From Streptomyces sp. NBC_00376 (GTDB lineage Bacteria > Actinomycetota > Actinomycetes > Streptomycetales > Streptomycetaceae): a stretch of DNA of 64,000 nucleotides. A program made the translations under genes and the position numbers. The DNA is taken from NCBI RefSeq assembly GCF_036077095.1, contig NZ_CP107960.1, positions 5,642,001 to 5,706,000 of the forward strand. The letters are read 5' to 3'. A model generated the notes under the pieces. The model was given only the letters and a program-made list of their open reading frames with translations. It ran no database searches and was not told the DNA's origin. The first letter of the stretch is position 1, and the number at the start of each line of letters is the position of its first letter. Positions 24,624-34,444 of the stretch are shown here, one piece after another.

Positions 24624-26924
24624 ATGTCCAACATGGCCGTCCTCGAAGGTGTGCTGGAGCGCATCACGTACGCCAACGAGGAGAACGGATACACAGTCGC
24701 GCGCGTCGACACCGGTCGCGGTGCCAACGACCTGCTCACCGTGGTCGGTTCGCTGCTCGGTGCGCAGCCCGGTGAATCGCTGCGCATGGAAGGCCGCTGG
24801 AGCTCGCACTCGCAGTACGGCAAGCAGTTCACCGTCGAGAACTACACGACGATCCTGCCCGCCACCATCCAGGGCATCCGCCGCTACCTCGGCTCCGGGC
24901 TGATCAAGGGCATCGGCCCGGTGATGGCCGACCGGATCACCACCCACTTCGGCGTCGACACCCTCGACATCATCGAGAAGGAACCGAAGCGGCTCGTCGA
25001 GGTCCCCGGCCTCGGACCCAAGCGCACGAAGATGATCGCCGCGGCGTGGGAGGAGCAGAAGGCGATCAAGGAGGTGATGGTCTTCCTCCAGGGCGTCGGC
25101 GTCTCCACCTCCATCGCCGTCCGCATCTACAAGAAGTACGAGGACGCCTCGATCTCCGTGGTGAAGAACCAGCCCTACCGGCTGGCCGCCGACGTCTGGG
25201 GCATCGGCTTCCTCACCGCCGACAAGATCGCCCAGGCGGTCGGCATCCCGCACGACAGCCCGGAGAGGGTCAAGGCCGGCCTCCAGTACGCGCTGTCGCA
25301 GTCCACCGACCAGGGGCACTGCTTCCTCCCCGAGGAGCGGCTGATCGCGGACGGGGTGAAGCTGCTCCAGGTCGACACCGGGCTGGTCATCGAGTGCCTC
25401 GCCGAACTGGCCGAGGACCCGGAGGGCGTCGTACGGGAGAAGGTGCCCTCGCCCGAGGGCGGCGAACTCGTCACCGCCATCTACCTGGTGCCCTTCCACC
25501 GTGCCGAGGTCGCCCTCGCCGCCCAGGTGCAGCGGCTGCTGCGGACGCCCGAGGAGCGGATGCCGGCCTTCGCGGACGTGGACTGGGACAAGGCGCTGGC
25601 CTGGCTCGGTACGCGTACGGGGGCGAAGCTGGCGCCCGAGCAGGAGGCGGCGGTCCGGCTCGCGCTCAGCCGGAAGGTCGCGGTGCTGACCGGCGGGCCC
25701 GGCTGCGGGAAGTCGTTCACCGTCCGGTCGATCGTGGAGCTGGCACGGGCCAAGAAGGCCAAGGTGGTGCTGGCCGCGCCGACCGGGCGGGCGGCCAAGC
25801 GGCTCTCCGAGCTGACCGGCGCCGAGGCCTCCACCGTCCACCGGCTGCTCGAACTGAAGCCGGGCGGCGACGCCGCGTACGACCGGGACCGTCCGCTGGA
25901 CGCCGATCTGGTGGTCGTCGACGAGGCGTCGATGCTCGATCTGCTGCTGGCCAACAAGTTGCTGAAGGCGGTGGCACCCGGTGCCCATCTGCTGCTCGTC
26001 GGGGACGTCGACCAGCTGCCCTCGGTAGGCGCGGGGGAGGTGCTGCGCGATCTGCTCGCCGACGGCAGTCCCGTTCCCGCGGTCCGGCTCACCACGATCT
26101 TCCGCCAGGCCCAGCAGTCCGGCGTCGTCACCAACGCACACCGAATCAACTCCGGCATTCCGCCCCTCACTCAGGGCCTCAAGGACTTCTTCCTCTTCGT
26201 GGAGGACGAGACGGAGGACGCCGGAGTGCTCGCGGTGGATGTGGCGGCCCGTCGCATTCCCGCCAAGTTCGGCCTGGACCCGAGGCGCGACGTGCAGGTA
26301 CTCGCCCCGATGCACCGGGGCCCGGCCGGGGCGGGCACGCTCAACGGACTCCTCCAGCAGGCCATCACCCCGGGCCGCCCGAACCTCCCCGAGAAGCGGT
26401 TCGGCGGCCGGGTCTTCCGGGTCGGCGACAAGGTCACGCAGATCCGCAACAACTACGACAAGGGCGAGAACGGCGTCTTCAACGGCACGGTCGGCGTCGT
26501 CACCGCCCTTGACCTGGACGAACAGACGCTGACGGTGCTCACCGACGAGGACGAGGAGATCGGTTACGACTTCGACGAGCTCGACGAGCTGGCCCATGCG
26601 TACGCCATGACGATCCACCGCTCCCAGGGCAGCGAGTACCCGGCCGTCGTCATCCCCGTGACCAAGAGCGCCTGGATGATGCTCCAGCGGAACCTGCTGT
26701 ACACGGCTGTGACCAGGGCCAAGAAGCTTGTCGTACTGGTCGGCTCGCGGCAGGCGATCGGCCAGGCGGTCCGCACGGTTTCCGCAGGCAGACGCTGTAC
26801 GGCGCTGGATTACCGGCTGTCGGGCGGCTCGGGCGGAGGATCGGCGGAAAAAATGATCGATCAAATCGGTGGGAAACATCACCCAGCCCTTCCGGAACCG
26901 GTACCGAGGGGGCAGGATGAGTAA
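24624..26924 (+). CDS. recD2: RecD2-family ATP-dependent DNA helicase
   Basis: Predicted 766 aa from ATG 24624 (MSNMAVLEGVLERI); ATG 24594 is an alternative. The N-terminal region (about 1-330) has the OB-like start and helix-hairpin-helix repeats (LGSGLIKGIGPVMADRI, VPGLGPKRTKMI) of RecD2, absent from RecBCD-type RecD. The SF1B motor follows with Walker A GGPGCGKSFT, motif II VVVDEASMLD, motif III LLVGDVDQLPSVG, motif V/VI AYAMTIHRSQGSEYPAVVIP and LLYTAVTRAKKLV. RecD2 unwinds DNA 5' to 3' and helps in repair and replication-fork maintenance outside RecBCD. It stands alone between two terminators or palindromes. Confidence 0.95.
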   Translation: MSNMAVLEGVLERITYANEENGYTVARVDTGRGANDLLTVVGSLLGAQPGESLRMEGRWSSHSQYGKQFTVENYTTILPATIQGIRRYLGSGLIKGIGPVMADRITTHFGVDTLDIIEKEPKRLVEVPGLGPKRTKMIAAAWEEQKAIKEVMVFLQGVGVSTSIAVRIYKKYEDASISVVKNQPYRLAADVWGIGFLTADKIAQAVGIPHDSPERVKAGLQYALSQSTDQGHCFLPEERLIADGVKLLQVDTGLVIECLAELAEDPEGVVREKVPSPEGGELVTAIYLVPFHRAEVALAAQVQRLLRTPEERMPAFADVDWDKALAWLGTRTGAKLAPEQEAAVRLALSRKVAVLTGGPGCGKSFTVRSIVELARAKKAKVVLAAPTGRAAKRLSELTGAEASTVHRLLELKPGGDAAYDRDRPLDADLVVVDEASMLDLLLANKLLKAVAPGAHLLLVGDVDQLPSVGAGEVLRDLLADGSPVPAVRLTTIFRQAQQSGVVTNAHRINSGIPPLTQGLKDFFLFVEDETEDAGVLAVDVAARRIPAKFGLDPRRDVQVLAPMHRGPAGAGTLNGLLQQAITPGRPNLPEKRFGGRVFRVGDKVTQIRNNYDKGENGVFNGTVGVVTALDLDEQTLTVLTDEDEEIGYDFDELDELAHAYAMTIHRSQGSEYPAVVIPVTKSAWMMLQRNLLYTAVTRAKKLVVLVGSRQAIGQAVRTVSAGRRCTALDYRLSGGSGGGSAEKMIDQIGGKHHPALPEPVPRGQDE

Positions 26925-26927
26925 GTT

Positions 26928-26946
26928 CGCGGCACTCAGTGCCGCG
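26928..26946. promoter_or_regulatory. Perfect 9-bp palindrome upstream of citrate synthase
   Basis: CGCGGCACT C AGTGCCGCG is a perfect inverted repeat with a one-base centre, three bases after the recD2 stop and 108 bp before the citrate synthase start. It could be an operator for a dimeric regulator or, less likely with so small a loop, a terminator. Confidence 0.45.
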
Positions 26947-27053
26947 AGTAGGTCCAATGGACGACCCCGAGTGCACTCTCCTGAGCCAAATGGGGGAGGG
27001 TGGAGACAGTCAGGGAACCTCGAAGAAGAGGCACTACGTCGGTGAGGGATGAC

Positions 27054-28343
27054 GTGAGCGACAACTCTGTAGTACTGCGGTACGGCGACGGCGAGTACAC
27101 CTACCCGGTGATCAACAGCACCGTCGGCGACAAGGGCTTCGACATCGGGAAGCTCCGGGCCAATACCGGTCTGGTGACACTGGACAGCGGATACGGCAAC
27201 ACCGCAGCCTATAAATCCGCCATCACCTACCTCGACGGTGAGCAGGGCATTCTGCGCTACCGCGGCTACCCCATCGAGCAGCTCGCAGAGCGCTCGACGT
27301 TCCTGGAGGTCGCGTACACGCTCATCAACGGCGAGCTTCCCAAGGTCGACGAGCTGTCGACCTTCAAGAACGAGATCACCCAGCACACGCTGCTGCACGA
27401 AGACGTCAAGCGCTTCTTCGACGGCTTCCCGCGCGACGCCCACCCGATGGCCATGCTGTCCTCGGTCGTCAGCGCACTGTCCACGTTCTACCAGGACAGC
27501 CACAACCCGTTCGACGAGGAGCAGCGCCACCTCTCGACGATCCGGCTGCTCGCCAAGCTGCCGACGATCGCGGCGTACGCCTACAAGAAGTCGATCGGCC
27601 ACCCCTTCGTCTACCCGCGCAACGACCTCGGGTACGTCGAGAACTTCCTGCGCATGACCTTCTCGGTCCCGGCCCAGGAGTACGACCTGGACCCGGTCGT
27701 CGTCTCCGCGCTCGACAAGCTGCTCATCCTGCACGCGGACCACGAGCAGAACTGTTCGACCTCCACCGTGCGTCTGGTCGGCTCCTCGCAGGCGAACATG
27801 TTCGCCTCGATCTCCGCCGGCATCTCGGCCCTGTGGGGCCCGCTGCACGGTGGCGCCAACCAGTCGGTGCTGGAGATGCTCGAAGGCATCCAGGCCAACG
27901 GCGGCGATGTCGACTCCTTCATCCGCAAGGTGAAGAACAAGGAGGACGGCGTCCGCCTGATGGGCTTCGGCCACCGGGTGTACAAGTCCTTCGACCCGCG
28001 CGCCAAGATCATCAAGGCCGCCGCCCATGACGTGCTGTCCGCGCTCGGCAAGTCCGACGAGCTGCTCGACATCGCGCTGAAGCTGGAGGAGCACGCGCTC
28101 TCCGACGAGTACTTCGTCTCGCGCAACCTCTACCCGAACGTGGACTTCTACACGGGTCTGATCTACCGGGCCATGGGCTTCCCGACCGAGATGTTCACCG
28201 TGCTCTTCGCGCTCGGCCGCCTCCCCGGCTGGATCGCCCAGTGGCACGAGATGATCAAGGAGCCGGGTTCCCGCATCGGCCGCCCGCGCCAGATCTACAC
28301 CGGCGAGGTCCTGCGCGACTTCGTCCCGGTCGAGGCTCGCTGA
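27054..28343 (+). CDS. gltA: Citrate synthase
   Basis: Predicted 429 aa. The GTG at 27054 (VSDNSVVLRYGDGEY) is chosen over upstream codons because it has AGGG at good spacing and matches the usual Streptomyces CitA start. Type II citrate synthase motifs are present: IYRGYP-like ILRYRGYPIEQLA, LILHADHEQNCSTSTVR with the active-site His, GPLHGGANQSV with the second His, MGFGHRVYKSFDPRA and YTGLIYRAMGFP. It condenses oxaloacetate with acetyl-CoA at the entry of the TCA cycle. Monocistronic: a palindrome precedes and a hairpin follows. Confidence 0.97.
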   Translation: MSDNSVVLRYGDGEYTYPVINSTVGDKGFDIGKLRANTGLVTLDSGYGNTAAYKSAITYLDGEQGILRYRGYPIEQLAERSTFLEVAYTLINGELPKVDELSTFKNEITQHTLLHEDVKRFFDGFPRDAHPMAMLSSVVSALSTFYQDSHNPFDEEQRHLSTIRLLAKLPTIAAYAYKKSIGHPFVYPRNDLGYVENFLRMTFSVPAQEYDLDPVVVSALDKLLILHADHEQNCSTSTVRLVGSSQANMFASISAGISALWGPLHGGANQSVLEMLEGIQANGGDVDSFIRKVKNKEDGVRLMGFGHRVYKSFDPRAKIIKAAAHDVLSALGKSDELLDIALKLEEHALSDEYFVSRNLYPNVDFYTGLIYRAMGFPTEMFTVLFALGRLPGWIAQWHEMIKEPGSRIGRPRQIYTGEVLRDFVPVEAR

Positions 28344-28391
28344 ACCTCCTAGCACCCCCCGCACGACCCCGGCCGCCGAGGCCGGTCGACT

Positions 28392-28438
28392 TCGCCCCGA
28401 GTACCGCGCCTTCGCACAGAGCGCGGTGTCCGGGGCGA
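28392..28438 (+). terminator. Hairpin terminator after citrate synthase
   Basis: TCGCCCCG plus ACCGCGC on the left pair with GCGCGGT plus CGGGGCGA on the right, 15 bp interrupted by a 3-nt mismatch, loop of about 11 nt, 49 bp after the stop. Confidence 0.75.
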
Positions 28439-28852
28439 TTTGCGTGTCCGGCGGGCTGCTCCACCGCCCGGCGGCAGAGGGACGGCAGAGAGAAGCGCCC
28501 CGCCATCGATCCCCCCACGGGCCGACAGCGAGGCGCTTCCCATGTCCCGGAGCGGATTCCCCCCACGGGATCCGGCCGGGCGTCTGTGGGAGCCGGAGCT
28601 CCTGCGTTCCTCGACTAGCTGCGAACTGCGCTTTTCACTTGTCCTGCTTCGTGCGGTCTGCCGGGGTACGTACGCACGGGAGGGCCGCTCAAAGCTCCCC
28701 GGTGCACGTGCCCCGGCCAACGCTTGCCCGGCGCGTCCCCCAAGACGCTCCGCGGACGTCCCCCAAGACATCCTTGGCATCGCACTCTTAGACTCACGAA
28801 CCCGCCGGATGGTTACCCTGAAATCCATGTGATCTGGATCTCTTTGTGGATT
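28439..28852. other. Convergent intergenic region between gltA and copA
   Basis: About 410 bp with no convincing gene. It contains a 12-bp direct repeat GTCCCCCAAGAC (28736 and 28759 regions) and, next to the end of the copper ATPase gene, a weak AAATCCA / TGGATTT hairpin (near 28820-28853) that could end leftward transcription. Open frames here lack ribosome binding sites and Streptomyces codon bias. Confidence 0.4.
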
Positions 28853-31222
28853 TTACGTGAAGGCGCGCAACCGCAGGCTGTTCGTCACGACGAAGACCGA
28901 TGAGAAGGCCATCGCCGCTCCGGCAATCATAGGGTTGAGCAGGCCAAATGCCGCAAGGGGCAGGGCGGCCGCGTTATAGCCGAATGCCCAGAAGAGGTTG
29001 CCCTTGATCGTGGTCAGGGTGCGCCGGGAGAGCCGGATCGCGTCGGCGGCCACCTTGAGATCTCCACGAACCAGGGTGAGATCGGCCGCCTCGATCGCGG
29101 CGTCCGTGCCGGTCCCCATCGCCAGACCGAGGTCCGCGGTGGCTAGGGCGGCCGCGTCGTTGACCCCGTCACCGACCATGGCGACGGAGCGCCCCCGGGC
29201 CTGCAGCCGCTCGATGACGTGCACCTTTTCCTCGGGCAGCACCTCGGCGTGGACCTCGTCGATCCCGACGGCACGGGCCACGGCGTCGGCCACGGCACGG
29301 TTGTCACCGGTCAGCAGAACGGGGTGGAGGCCGAGTGCGCGGAGTTCGGCGACGGCCTGCGCGCTGGACTCCTTGATCCTGTCGGCCACCGCGAGGACGC
29401 CGCGCGCCCGCCCGTCCCAGGCGACCATGACTGCCGTACGGCCCTCGGCCGCCGCGTCCGCGACGGCGCCGGACAGGGTGCCGGGCACGTCGATGCCCGC
29501 GTCGGCGAGCAGCTGCTCGCGGCCGACGAGGACGGCGTGGCCCTCGACGATGCCCTGGACGCCGAGTCCGGCGATGTTGGTGAAGTCCTCGGGGGTGGGG
29601 AGGGCGGTGCCGGTGCGTTCGGCGGCTCCGGCGGCGACGGCCTGGGCGATGGGGTGTTCGGAGGCGTGCTCCAGGGCGCCGGCGAGGCGCAGTACGTCGG
29701 TCTCGGTGGTGTTGTCGGCGGTGTGGACGCCGAGGAGGGTCATGCGGCCGGTGGTGACGGTGCCGGTCTTGTCGAGGACGATCGTGTCGACGCGGCGGGT
29801 GGTCTCCAGGACCTCGGGGCCCTTGATCAGGATGCCGAGCTGGGCGCCGCGTCCGGTGCCGACCATGAGGGCGGTGGGGGTGGCCAGGCCCAGGGCGCAG
29901 GGGCAGGCGATGATCAGTACGGCCACGGCGGCGGTGAACGCGGCGGTCACGTCGTCCGTGACCAGCAGCCACCCGGCCAGGGTGACGAGCGAGATCAGCA
30001 GCACCACGGGTACGAAGACGGCGGAGATCCGGTCCGCGAGGCGCTGCACCTCGGCCTTGCCGTTCTGGGCGTCCTCGACGAGCTTCGCCATCCTGGCGAG
30101 CTGGGTGTCGGCGCCGATCCGGGTGGCCTCCACGACGAGCCGGCCGGAGGTGTTGACGGTGGCCCCGGTGACGGGGTCGCCGACGCCGACCTCCACGGGC
30201 ACGGACTCGCCGGTCAGCATCGACGCGTCCACGGCCGAGGCACCCTCGACGACGGTGCCGTCGGTGGCGATCTTCTCGCCCGGGCGGACCACGAAGCGGT
30301 CGCCGACGGCGAGCCGGGCGACGGGGACGCGTACCTCCGTAACGTCCCGGAGGACGGAGACGTCCCTGGCGCCCAGGTGCATCAGCGCCCGCAGGGCGGA
30401 GCCCGCCTTCCGCTTGGACCTCGCCTCCAGATAGCGGCCCAGCAGGATGAAGGTGACGACCCCGGCAGCGACCTCCAGATAGATGGTGGAGGAGGCACCG
30501 TCGCGCGAGACGGTGAAGTCGAAGCCGTGCCGCATCCCGGTCATGCCCGCGTCGCCGAGGAAGAGCGCCCACAGGGACCAGCCGAAGGCGGCGAGCGTGC
30601 CGATCGAGACCAGGGTGTCCATGGTGGCCGCGCCGTGCCGGAGGTTGGTCCAGGTCGCGCGGTGGAAGGGCAGTGCGCCCCAGACGACGACGGGGGCGGC
30701 GAGGGTGAGCGAGAGCCACTGCCAGTTGTCGAACTGGAGGGCCGGGACCATCGCCAGCAGGACGACCGGGGCGGCGAGGACGGCCGAGACGATCAGACGC
30801 TGCCGCAGCGAGGCGAGAGCCGGGCCGGCTTCCTGCTGCTCACCGGCACCGGCACCGGTCTCGATCTCGGCCTCGGCCTCTGTCCCGGCCCCGGTGCCGG
30901 CTTCGACGTCGGCCGGTGTGCCGGTGCGGGTGCCCGTCGTCGCCGGTGGTGGCGGGGGCGCGGGCGGTTCGGGACGGTGTACCGGCTGCGCGGTGTAACC
31001 GGTCTTCTCGACCGTGGCGATCAGATCCGCGAGGCCGGTCCCGGGGCCGAAGGCGACCTTGGCCTTCTCGGTCGCGTAATTGACGGTGGCGGTGACGCCG
31101 TCCATCCGGTTGAGCTTCTTCTCGACACGGGCCGCGCAGGAGGCGCAGGTCATCCCGCCGATCGTGAGCTCGGCGGTCGAGTCCTCCGCCATCCGGGCCG
31201 CGGCCTCTGTTGCGCTGTGCAT
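28853..31222 (-). CDS. copA: Copper-exporting P1B-type ATPase
   Basis: Predicted 789 aa, ATG at 31222 after AGGAG. An N-terminal heavy-metal-associated domain carries GMTCASC. A low-complexity Glu/Ala/Thr/Gly linker (about residues 85-135) follows. The P-type core has TGES ([10 protein letters not shown]), the intramembrane CPC metal site [17 protein letters not shown], the phosphorylation site [11 protein letters not shown], the HP motif [10 protein letters not shown], and [15 protein letters not shown] with these features indicates Cu(I) export. It is downstream of a copper chaperone gene with a CsoR-type operator, so copper-induced expression is expected. Confidence 0.95.
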   Translation of the reverse strand: MHSATEAAARMAEDSTAELTIGGMTCASCAARVEKKLNRMDGVTATVNYATEKAKVAFGPGTGLADLIATVEKTGYTAQPVHRPEPPAPPPPPATTGTRTGTPADVEAGTGAGTEAEAEIETGAGAGEQQEAGPALASLRQRLIVSAVLAAPVVLLAMVPALQFDNWQWLSLTLAAPVVVWGALPFHRATWTNLRHGAATMDTLVSIGTLAAFGWSLWALFLGDAGMTGMRHGFDFTVSRDGASSTIYLEVAAGVVTFILLGRYLEARSKRKAGSALRALMHLGARDVSVLRDVTEVRVPVARLAVGDRFVVRPGEKIATDGTVVEGASAVDASMLTGESVPVEVGVGDPVTGATVNTSGRLVVEATRIGADTQLARMAKLVEDAQNGKAEVQRLADRISAVFVPVVLLISLVTLAGWLLVTDDVTAAFTAAVAVLIIACPCALGLATPTALMVGTGRGAQLGILIKGPEVLETTRRVDTIVLDKTGTVTTGRMTLLGVHTADNTTETDVLRLAGALEHASEHPIAQAVAAGAAERTGTALPTPEDFTNIAGLGVQGIVEGHAVLVGREQLLADAGIDVPGTLSGAVADAAAEGRTAVMVAWDGRARGVLAVADRIKESSAQAVAELRALGLHPVLLTGDNRAVADAVARAVGIDEVHAEVLPEEKVHVIERLQARGRSVAMVGDGVNDAAALATADLGLAMGTGTDAAIEAADLTLVRGDLKVAADAIRLSRRTLTTIKGNLFWAFGYNAAALPLAAFGLLNPMIAGAAMAFSSVFVVTNSLRLRAFT

Positions 31223-31340
31223 GTCCGAACTCCTGAAACGCCGACCGGGCCGTACCCCACCAGTATCTGCTGGCAGGTCCGGCCCGGCGGCAAAGGGGGA
31301 CGCGGGCGCGTCCGGAGCGGCGGGTGTGCCCCGACGGTGT

Positions 31341-31649
31341 TCAGGCCCGGCCGACGAGCTCGTAGCCCGCCTCGTCGACCGCGGCGCGCACGGCGTCGTC
31401 CGACAGCGGGGCCGCGGAGACGACGGTCACCTGACCGGTGGCGGCCACGGCCTTCACCGAGGTGACACCCTCGATGCCGGAGACCTCCTCGGAGATGGCG
31501 CCCTCGCAGTGTCCACAGGTCATGCCGGACACCTGGTAGACGGTGGTCACGCCGCCCGCCTGCGCGCCGGCGTCCGCGCCGTCGTGGCAGGAGCCGCTGG
31601 GCGAGCAGCAGGAGCCGGTGGCCTGGGGGAGCTGGGTCTCGGCGGTCAT
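31341..31649 (-). CDS. copZ: Heavy-metal-associated domain copper chaperone
   Basis: Predicted 102 aa, ATG at 31649 after GAGGAG. The N-terminal extension holds extra cysteines ([13 protein letters not shown]), a further possible metal site. Residues from about 40 form an HMA ferredoxin-like fold with the Cu(I) site GMTCGHC. It delivers copper to the ATPase encoded 118 bp downstream. A CsoR-type operator lies 84 bp upstream. The N-terminal Cys cluster makes it longer than a minimal CopZ of about 70 aa. Confidence 0.92.
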   Translation of the reverse strand: MTAETQLPQATGSCCSPSGSCHDGADAGAQAGGVTTVYQVSGMTCGHCEGAISEEVSGIEGVTSVKAVAATGQVTVVSAAPLSDDAVRAAVDEAGYELVGRA

Positions 31650-31732
31650 GGTGTTCTCCTCTTCGACGAGCACAAAGGGTTGTGGCGTCAGGGGCCCCGG
31701 GGGAGGCCGGTGCGCCCCGACACGTCCACACT

Positions 31733-31749
31733 ATACCCCTAGGGGGTAT
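31733..31749. promoter_or_regulatory. CsoR-type copper operator
   Basis: ATACCCCTAGGGGGTAT is a near-perfect inverted repeat of the TACCCC...GGGGTA form bound by apo-CsoR repressors. It is upstream of the copper chaperone gene and overlaps the last codon and stop of the PrsW gene (TAG at 31741-31739). Copper binding to CsoR would release it. The csoR gene is not in the window. Confidence 0.88.
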
Positions 31750-32743
31750 GAATGCGAGTGCCTCGCCGGTCGCCGGTTCGGGGATGCCGCGCGCTGCGGG
31801 CCAGCGACCGCAGCCAGGCCAGCGCGACGAGCGTGATCACGACGATGCCGCCGACCGAGAAGAGGGTGAACAGATGCTGCTGCTCGTCGGTGGGGGTCGG
31901 GATGTAGCCCTGCGAGAAGAGCGCACGGCTCAGGCCCGTGTCGGTGACCCTGGCGACCAGCCAGATCGCGATGCCGTGCATCGAGTCCCAGAGCGAGTGC
32001 AGCACGGCGACGCCGAGATAGGTGCCGATCACGGGCGCGGTGAAGCGGAAACGCCCGTTCGGCTTCCGGAACGAGAGCAGTACGCCACCGGCGATCGCGG
32101 TCCAGAGTCCGTGGCCGAAGGGTGCGAGCACCCCGCGCAGCACCTCGGTCTCCAGCAGGGCGTGCAGGTCGATGCCCTTCATGGTGACGGCGGCGTTGAA
32201 GGCGTAGCCCGCGCTCTCGAAGGCGGCGAACCCGAATCCGACCGTCGCGCCGAGCACCAGACCGGCCCGCATGCCGTGGACGCCGGGGTGACGTCGGAGC
32301 ACGAACATCAGCGCCAGGAGCTTCACGGCCTCCTCGATCAGGCCGACGCCCAGGAATATCCAGATGGACGGGTGCAGCAGATAGGACTCCATGACGGAGG
32401 CGCCGAGCACGCCCAGGATTCCGCCCGTCAGGAAGCAGCCGAGGATGAGACCCACGCCGAGGTCGCGGCCGTGCCGCTCGTACGCCCACAGGACGAAGAC
32501 GGCCGGGACCAGGAAGCTGCCGAGCAGGATGAGGGTCGGCAGCAGGTTGGTGTTGCTGGTGGTGTACGTGACGACCGCCGTCAGCAGCCAGAGGGCTGTG
32601 CCGCCCCACAGGCACCGTTTCCAGAGCCCGGGCCGTGGCTGCGGCGGCTCCGGCGGGCCAGGGGGGTGCGGCGGGGCGGACGGTGACTGCCGGGCGGACG
32701 GGGTGGCGGGTGACGGGCTGTCGGGATCGCTGTTCCGGTTCAC
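31739..32743 (-). CDS. PrsW-family intramembrane metalloprotease
   Basis: Predicted 334 aa. GTG at 32743 after GAGGGAG. A Pro/Ser-rich cytoplasmic N-terminus (about 40 aa) leads into eight or so membrane helices. The PrsW/CAAX-like motifs are visible: GLIEEAVKLLAL (paired glutamates), GFGFAAFESAGYA and VAVLHSLWDSMHG (His and Asp). PrsW cleaves anti-sigma factors in other Gram-positives; no sigma/anti-sigma pair is next to it here, so its substrate is unknown. The coding end overlaps the CsoR operator of the copper genes. Confidence 0.9.
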   Translation of the reverse strand: MNRNSDPDSPSPATPSARQSPSAPPHPPGPPEPPQPRPGLWKRCLWGGTALWLLTAVVTYTTSNTNLLPTLILLGSFLVPAVFVLWAYERHGRDLGVGLILGCFLTGGILGVLGASVMESYLLHPSIWIFLGVGLIEEAVKLLALMFVLRRHPGVHGMRAGLVLGATVGFGFAAFESAGYAFNAAVTMKGIDLHALLETEVLRGVLAPFGHGLWTAIAGGVLLSFRKPNGRFRFTAPVIGTYLGVAVLHSLWDSMHGIAIWLVARVTDTGLSRALFSQGYIPTPTDEQQHLFTLFSVGGIVVITLVALAWLRSLARSARHPRTGDRRGTRIHTP

Positions 32744-32901
32744 GCGGACTCCCTCTACATCTCGCGCATAATCTCATAATTTGTCCGAATCCTATGGTGT
32801 GTGGTGCCGTGAGGCATTCGGGCGAGGGATGCCCCGTACGGGGCGGCTCGCCGCCGTACGGGGCCAGGAGGAGGCGCGGGTCGCGGGGGAAGGGCGGCGG
32901 G

Positions 32902-33324
32902 TTACGGGAAGGGCAGCGGGGTCACACGGTTCGGCCCCGCGTGCCAGAGCGCCGACCAGGTGGCCGGCGTGACCCGGCCGTCCGGCACGAGCGGCGGATG
33001 GTCCGCCTGGAAGCGATGCACGGCGATGAGCGTCTCGGCTCCGAACGTCCCGTCGACCGCGGACCAGCGCAGGTAGTGACGGTTGGCCAGCAGGCACTGC
33101 ACCTGGGAGACCTCTTCACCCTGTTCGCCGAAGGAGGTCGGCCGGTCGCCGTCGTAGAAGGCGCAGACCGGGCTGGAGCCGGGCGGCGGTGCCGGGTTGT
33201 CCTCGTCGGCCGAGGCCCCCGGCGCCGAGGCGAGGGCGGCGACCAGGGCGACCGTGGTCAGTGCGGCGGCGGTCAGTGCCGGGGCCGCGGCCGTCCTGCG
33301 GGACGGCAGCATCTTTCGGATCAT
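32902..33324 (-). CDS. Small secreted peptidoglycan-binding protein
   Basis: Predicted 140 aa, ATG at 33324 after GGAG. A signal peptide is clear: basic start MIRKMLPSRR, hydrophobic core, and cleavage near SAPGASA-DEDN (about residue 40). The mature part has VSQVQCLLANRHYL, DGTFGAETLIAVHRFQ and GRVTPATWSALW, the repeat pattern of the PF01471 peptidoglycan-binding fold; two cysteines (VCAF, VQC) may form a disulfide. No catalytic domain. It is a stand-alone cell-wall-binding protein of unknown role. Confidence 0.88.
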   Translation of the reverse strand: MIRKMLPSRRTAAAPALTAAALTTVALVAALASAPGASADEDNPAPPPGSSPVCAFYDGDRPTSFGEQGEEVSQVQCLLANRHYLRWSAVDGTFGAETLIAVHRFQADHPPLVPDGRVTPATWSALWHAGPNRVTPLPFP

Positions 33325-33428
33325 GGTGAGCTGCTCCTTGTGCGGAGGTGTGGCGTACGGCGGCGGGGGCGCGACCGGGGCCGCACCCCCGCCTCTCACC
33401 GAGGACAACACCGCACAGCGCCGCTACG

Positions 33429-34379
33429 TCACGCCCCCGGTCCGTTCGGCGTGTCCCGCCCGGCGCCCGGCCCGCCGCAGGAGCGGAGGAACTCCCGGGT
33501 GCGGCGGGCGATGGGGAACGGCTTGTCGGGCGGGCACGGGTACATGTCCTGCTCGACGATGGCGAACAGGTCGACGTCCAGCGCGCGGGCGGCGGCCAGC
33601 ACGGGTTCCAGCGCCGGGACCCCGCCCGGCGGTTCGCACATCACGCCGCGCGCCACGGCCGGGCCGAACGGCACCTCGTCCGCCACGACCCGGGCCAGGA
33701 TCTCCGGGTCGACCTGCTTGAGGTGCAGATAGCCGATCCGGTCGCCGTAGGCCTCGATCAGCTTGACGCTGTCGCCGCCGCAGTAGGCGTAGTGCCCGGT
33801 GTCGAGGCAGAGCGAGACGAGGTCCGGGGCGGTGGCGTCGAGAAAACGGGCGACGTTCTCCTCGGTGTCGATATGGGTGTCGGCATGCGGATGGACGACG
33901 ACGCGCAGCCCGAAACGGTCCAGCACCTCCCGGCCCAGCCGCTCCGTCTGGGCGGTGAGATCGCGCCACTGCTGCGCGGTGAGGCGGCGGTCCTCCAGGA
34001 CCTCGCCGGTCTTGTCGTCGCGCCAGAACGAGGGGATGACCACCAGATGCCGGGCGCCCATCGCCCGGGTGAGTGCCGCGATGTCGGCGACATGCGCCCA
34101 GGTCCGGTCCCAGACGCCCGGTCCGTGGTGCAATCCGGTGAAAACGGTCCCGGCCGAGACCGAGAGCCCTCGGCGGCGGGTCTCGTCGGCGAGGCGGACC
34201 GGGTCGGTCGGGAGGTAGCCGTACGGGCCGAGCTCGATCCACTCGTAACCCGCCTCGGAGACCTCGTCGAGGAAGCGCCGCCAGGGCACCTGGAGCGGAT
34301 CGTCGGGGAACCACACCCCCCACGAGTCGGGTGCCGAGCCGATGCGGATACGGGTCGGGGCCACTGCGGAGGAGGTCAT
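33429..34379 (-). CDS. Sugar phosphate isomerase/epimerase, inosose dehydratase-like (IolE family)
   Basis: Predicted 316 aa from ATG 34379. IRIGSAPDSWGVWFP at the start is the hallmark of IolE/IolH-type TIM-barrel proteins. Metal ligands are in VVVHPHADTHIDTEE, SLCLDTGHYAY, YLHLKQVD and the C-terminal IVEQDMYPC. IolE dehydrates scyllo-inosose to a diketone in inositol breakdown. It is divergent from iolC across a 132-bp promoter region. IolE versus IolH or IolI cannot be fully separated by eye, but IolE is favoured because the locus lacks another candidate. Confidence 0.85.
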   Translation of the reverse strand: MTSSAVAPTRIRIGSAPDSWGVWFPDDPLQVPWRRFLDEVSEAGYEWIELGPYGYLPTDPVRLADETRRRGLSVSAGTVFTGLHHGPGVWDRTWAHVADIAALTRAMGARHLVVIPSFWRDDKTGEVLEDRRLTAQQWRDLTAQTERLGREVLDRFGLRVVVHPHADTHIDTEENVARFLDATAPDLVSLCLDTGHYAYCGGDSVKLIEAYGDRIGYLHLKQVDPEILARVVADEVPFGPAVARGVMCEPPGGVPALEPVLAAARALDVDLFAIVEQDMYPCPPDKPFPIARRTREFLRSCGGPGAGRDTPNGPGA

Positions 34380-34428
34380 GCCGTCCAGGGTTCCGGCCGG
34401 GGCGGCGGCTGTCAATCATTCGTCCGTA

Positions 34429-34438
34429 TGTCCGGACA
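34429..34438. promoter_or_regulatory. Palindrome in the divergent iol promoter region
   Basis: TGTCCGGACA is a perfect palindrome just upstream of the -35 of iolC; a related GTCCGTATGTCCGGAC direct-repeat arrangement overlaps it. It is a candidate operator for an inositol regulator, which is not encoded in the window. Confidence 0.45.
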
Positions 34439-34444
34439 AAGCCA

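Noticed and set aside
24597..28364. 1255-codon leftward open frame opposite recD2 and citrate synthase
   Set aside because: Antisense shadow of two well-supported genes; the product has no recognisable domain.
28440..28832. Possible 130-aa gene after citrate synthase
   Set aside because: Arg/Pro/Ser-rich product, no ribosome binding site, between a terminator and a convergent gene end.
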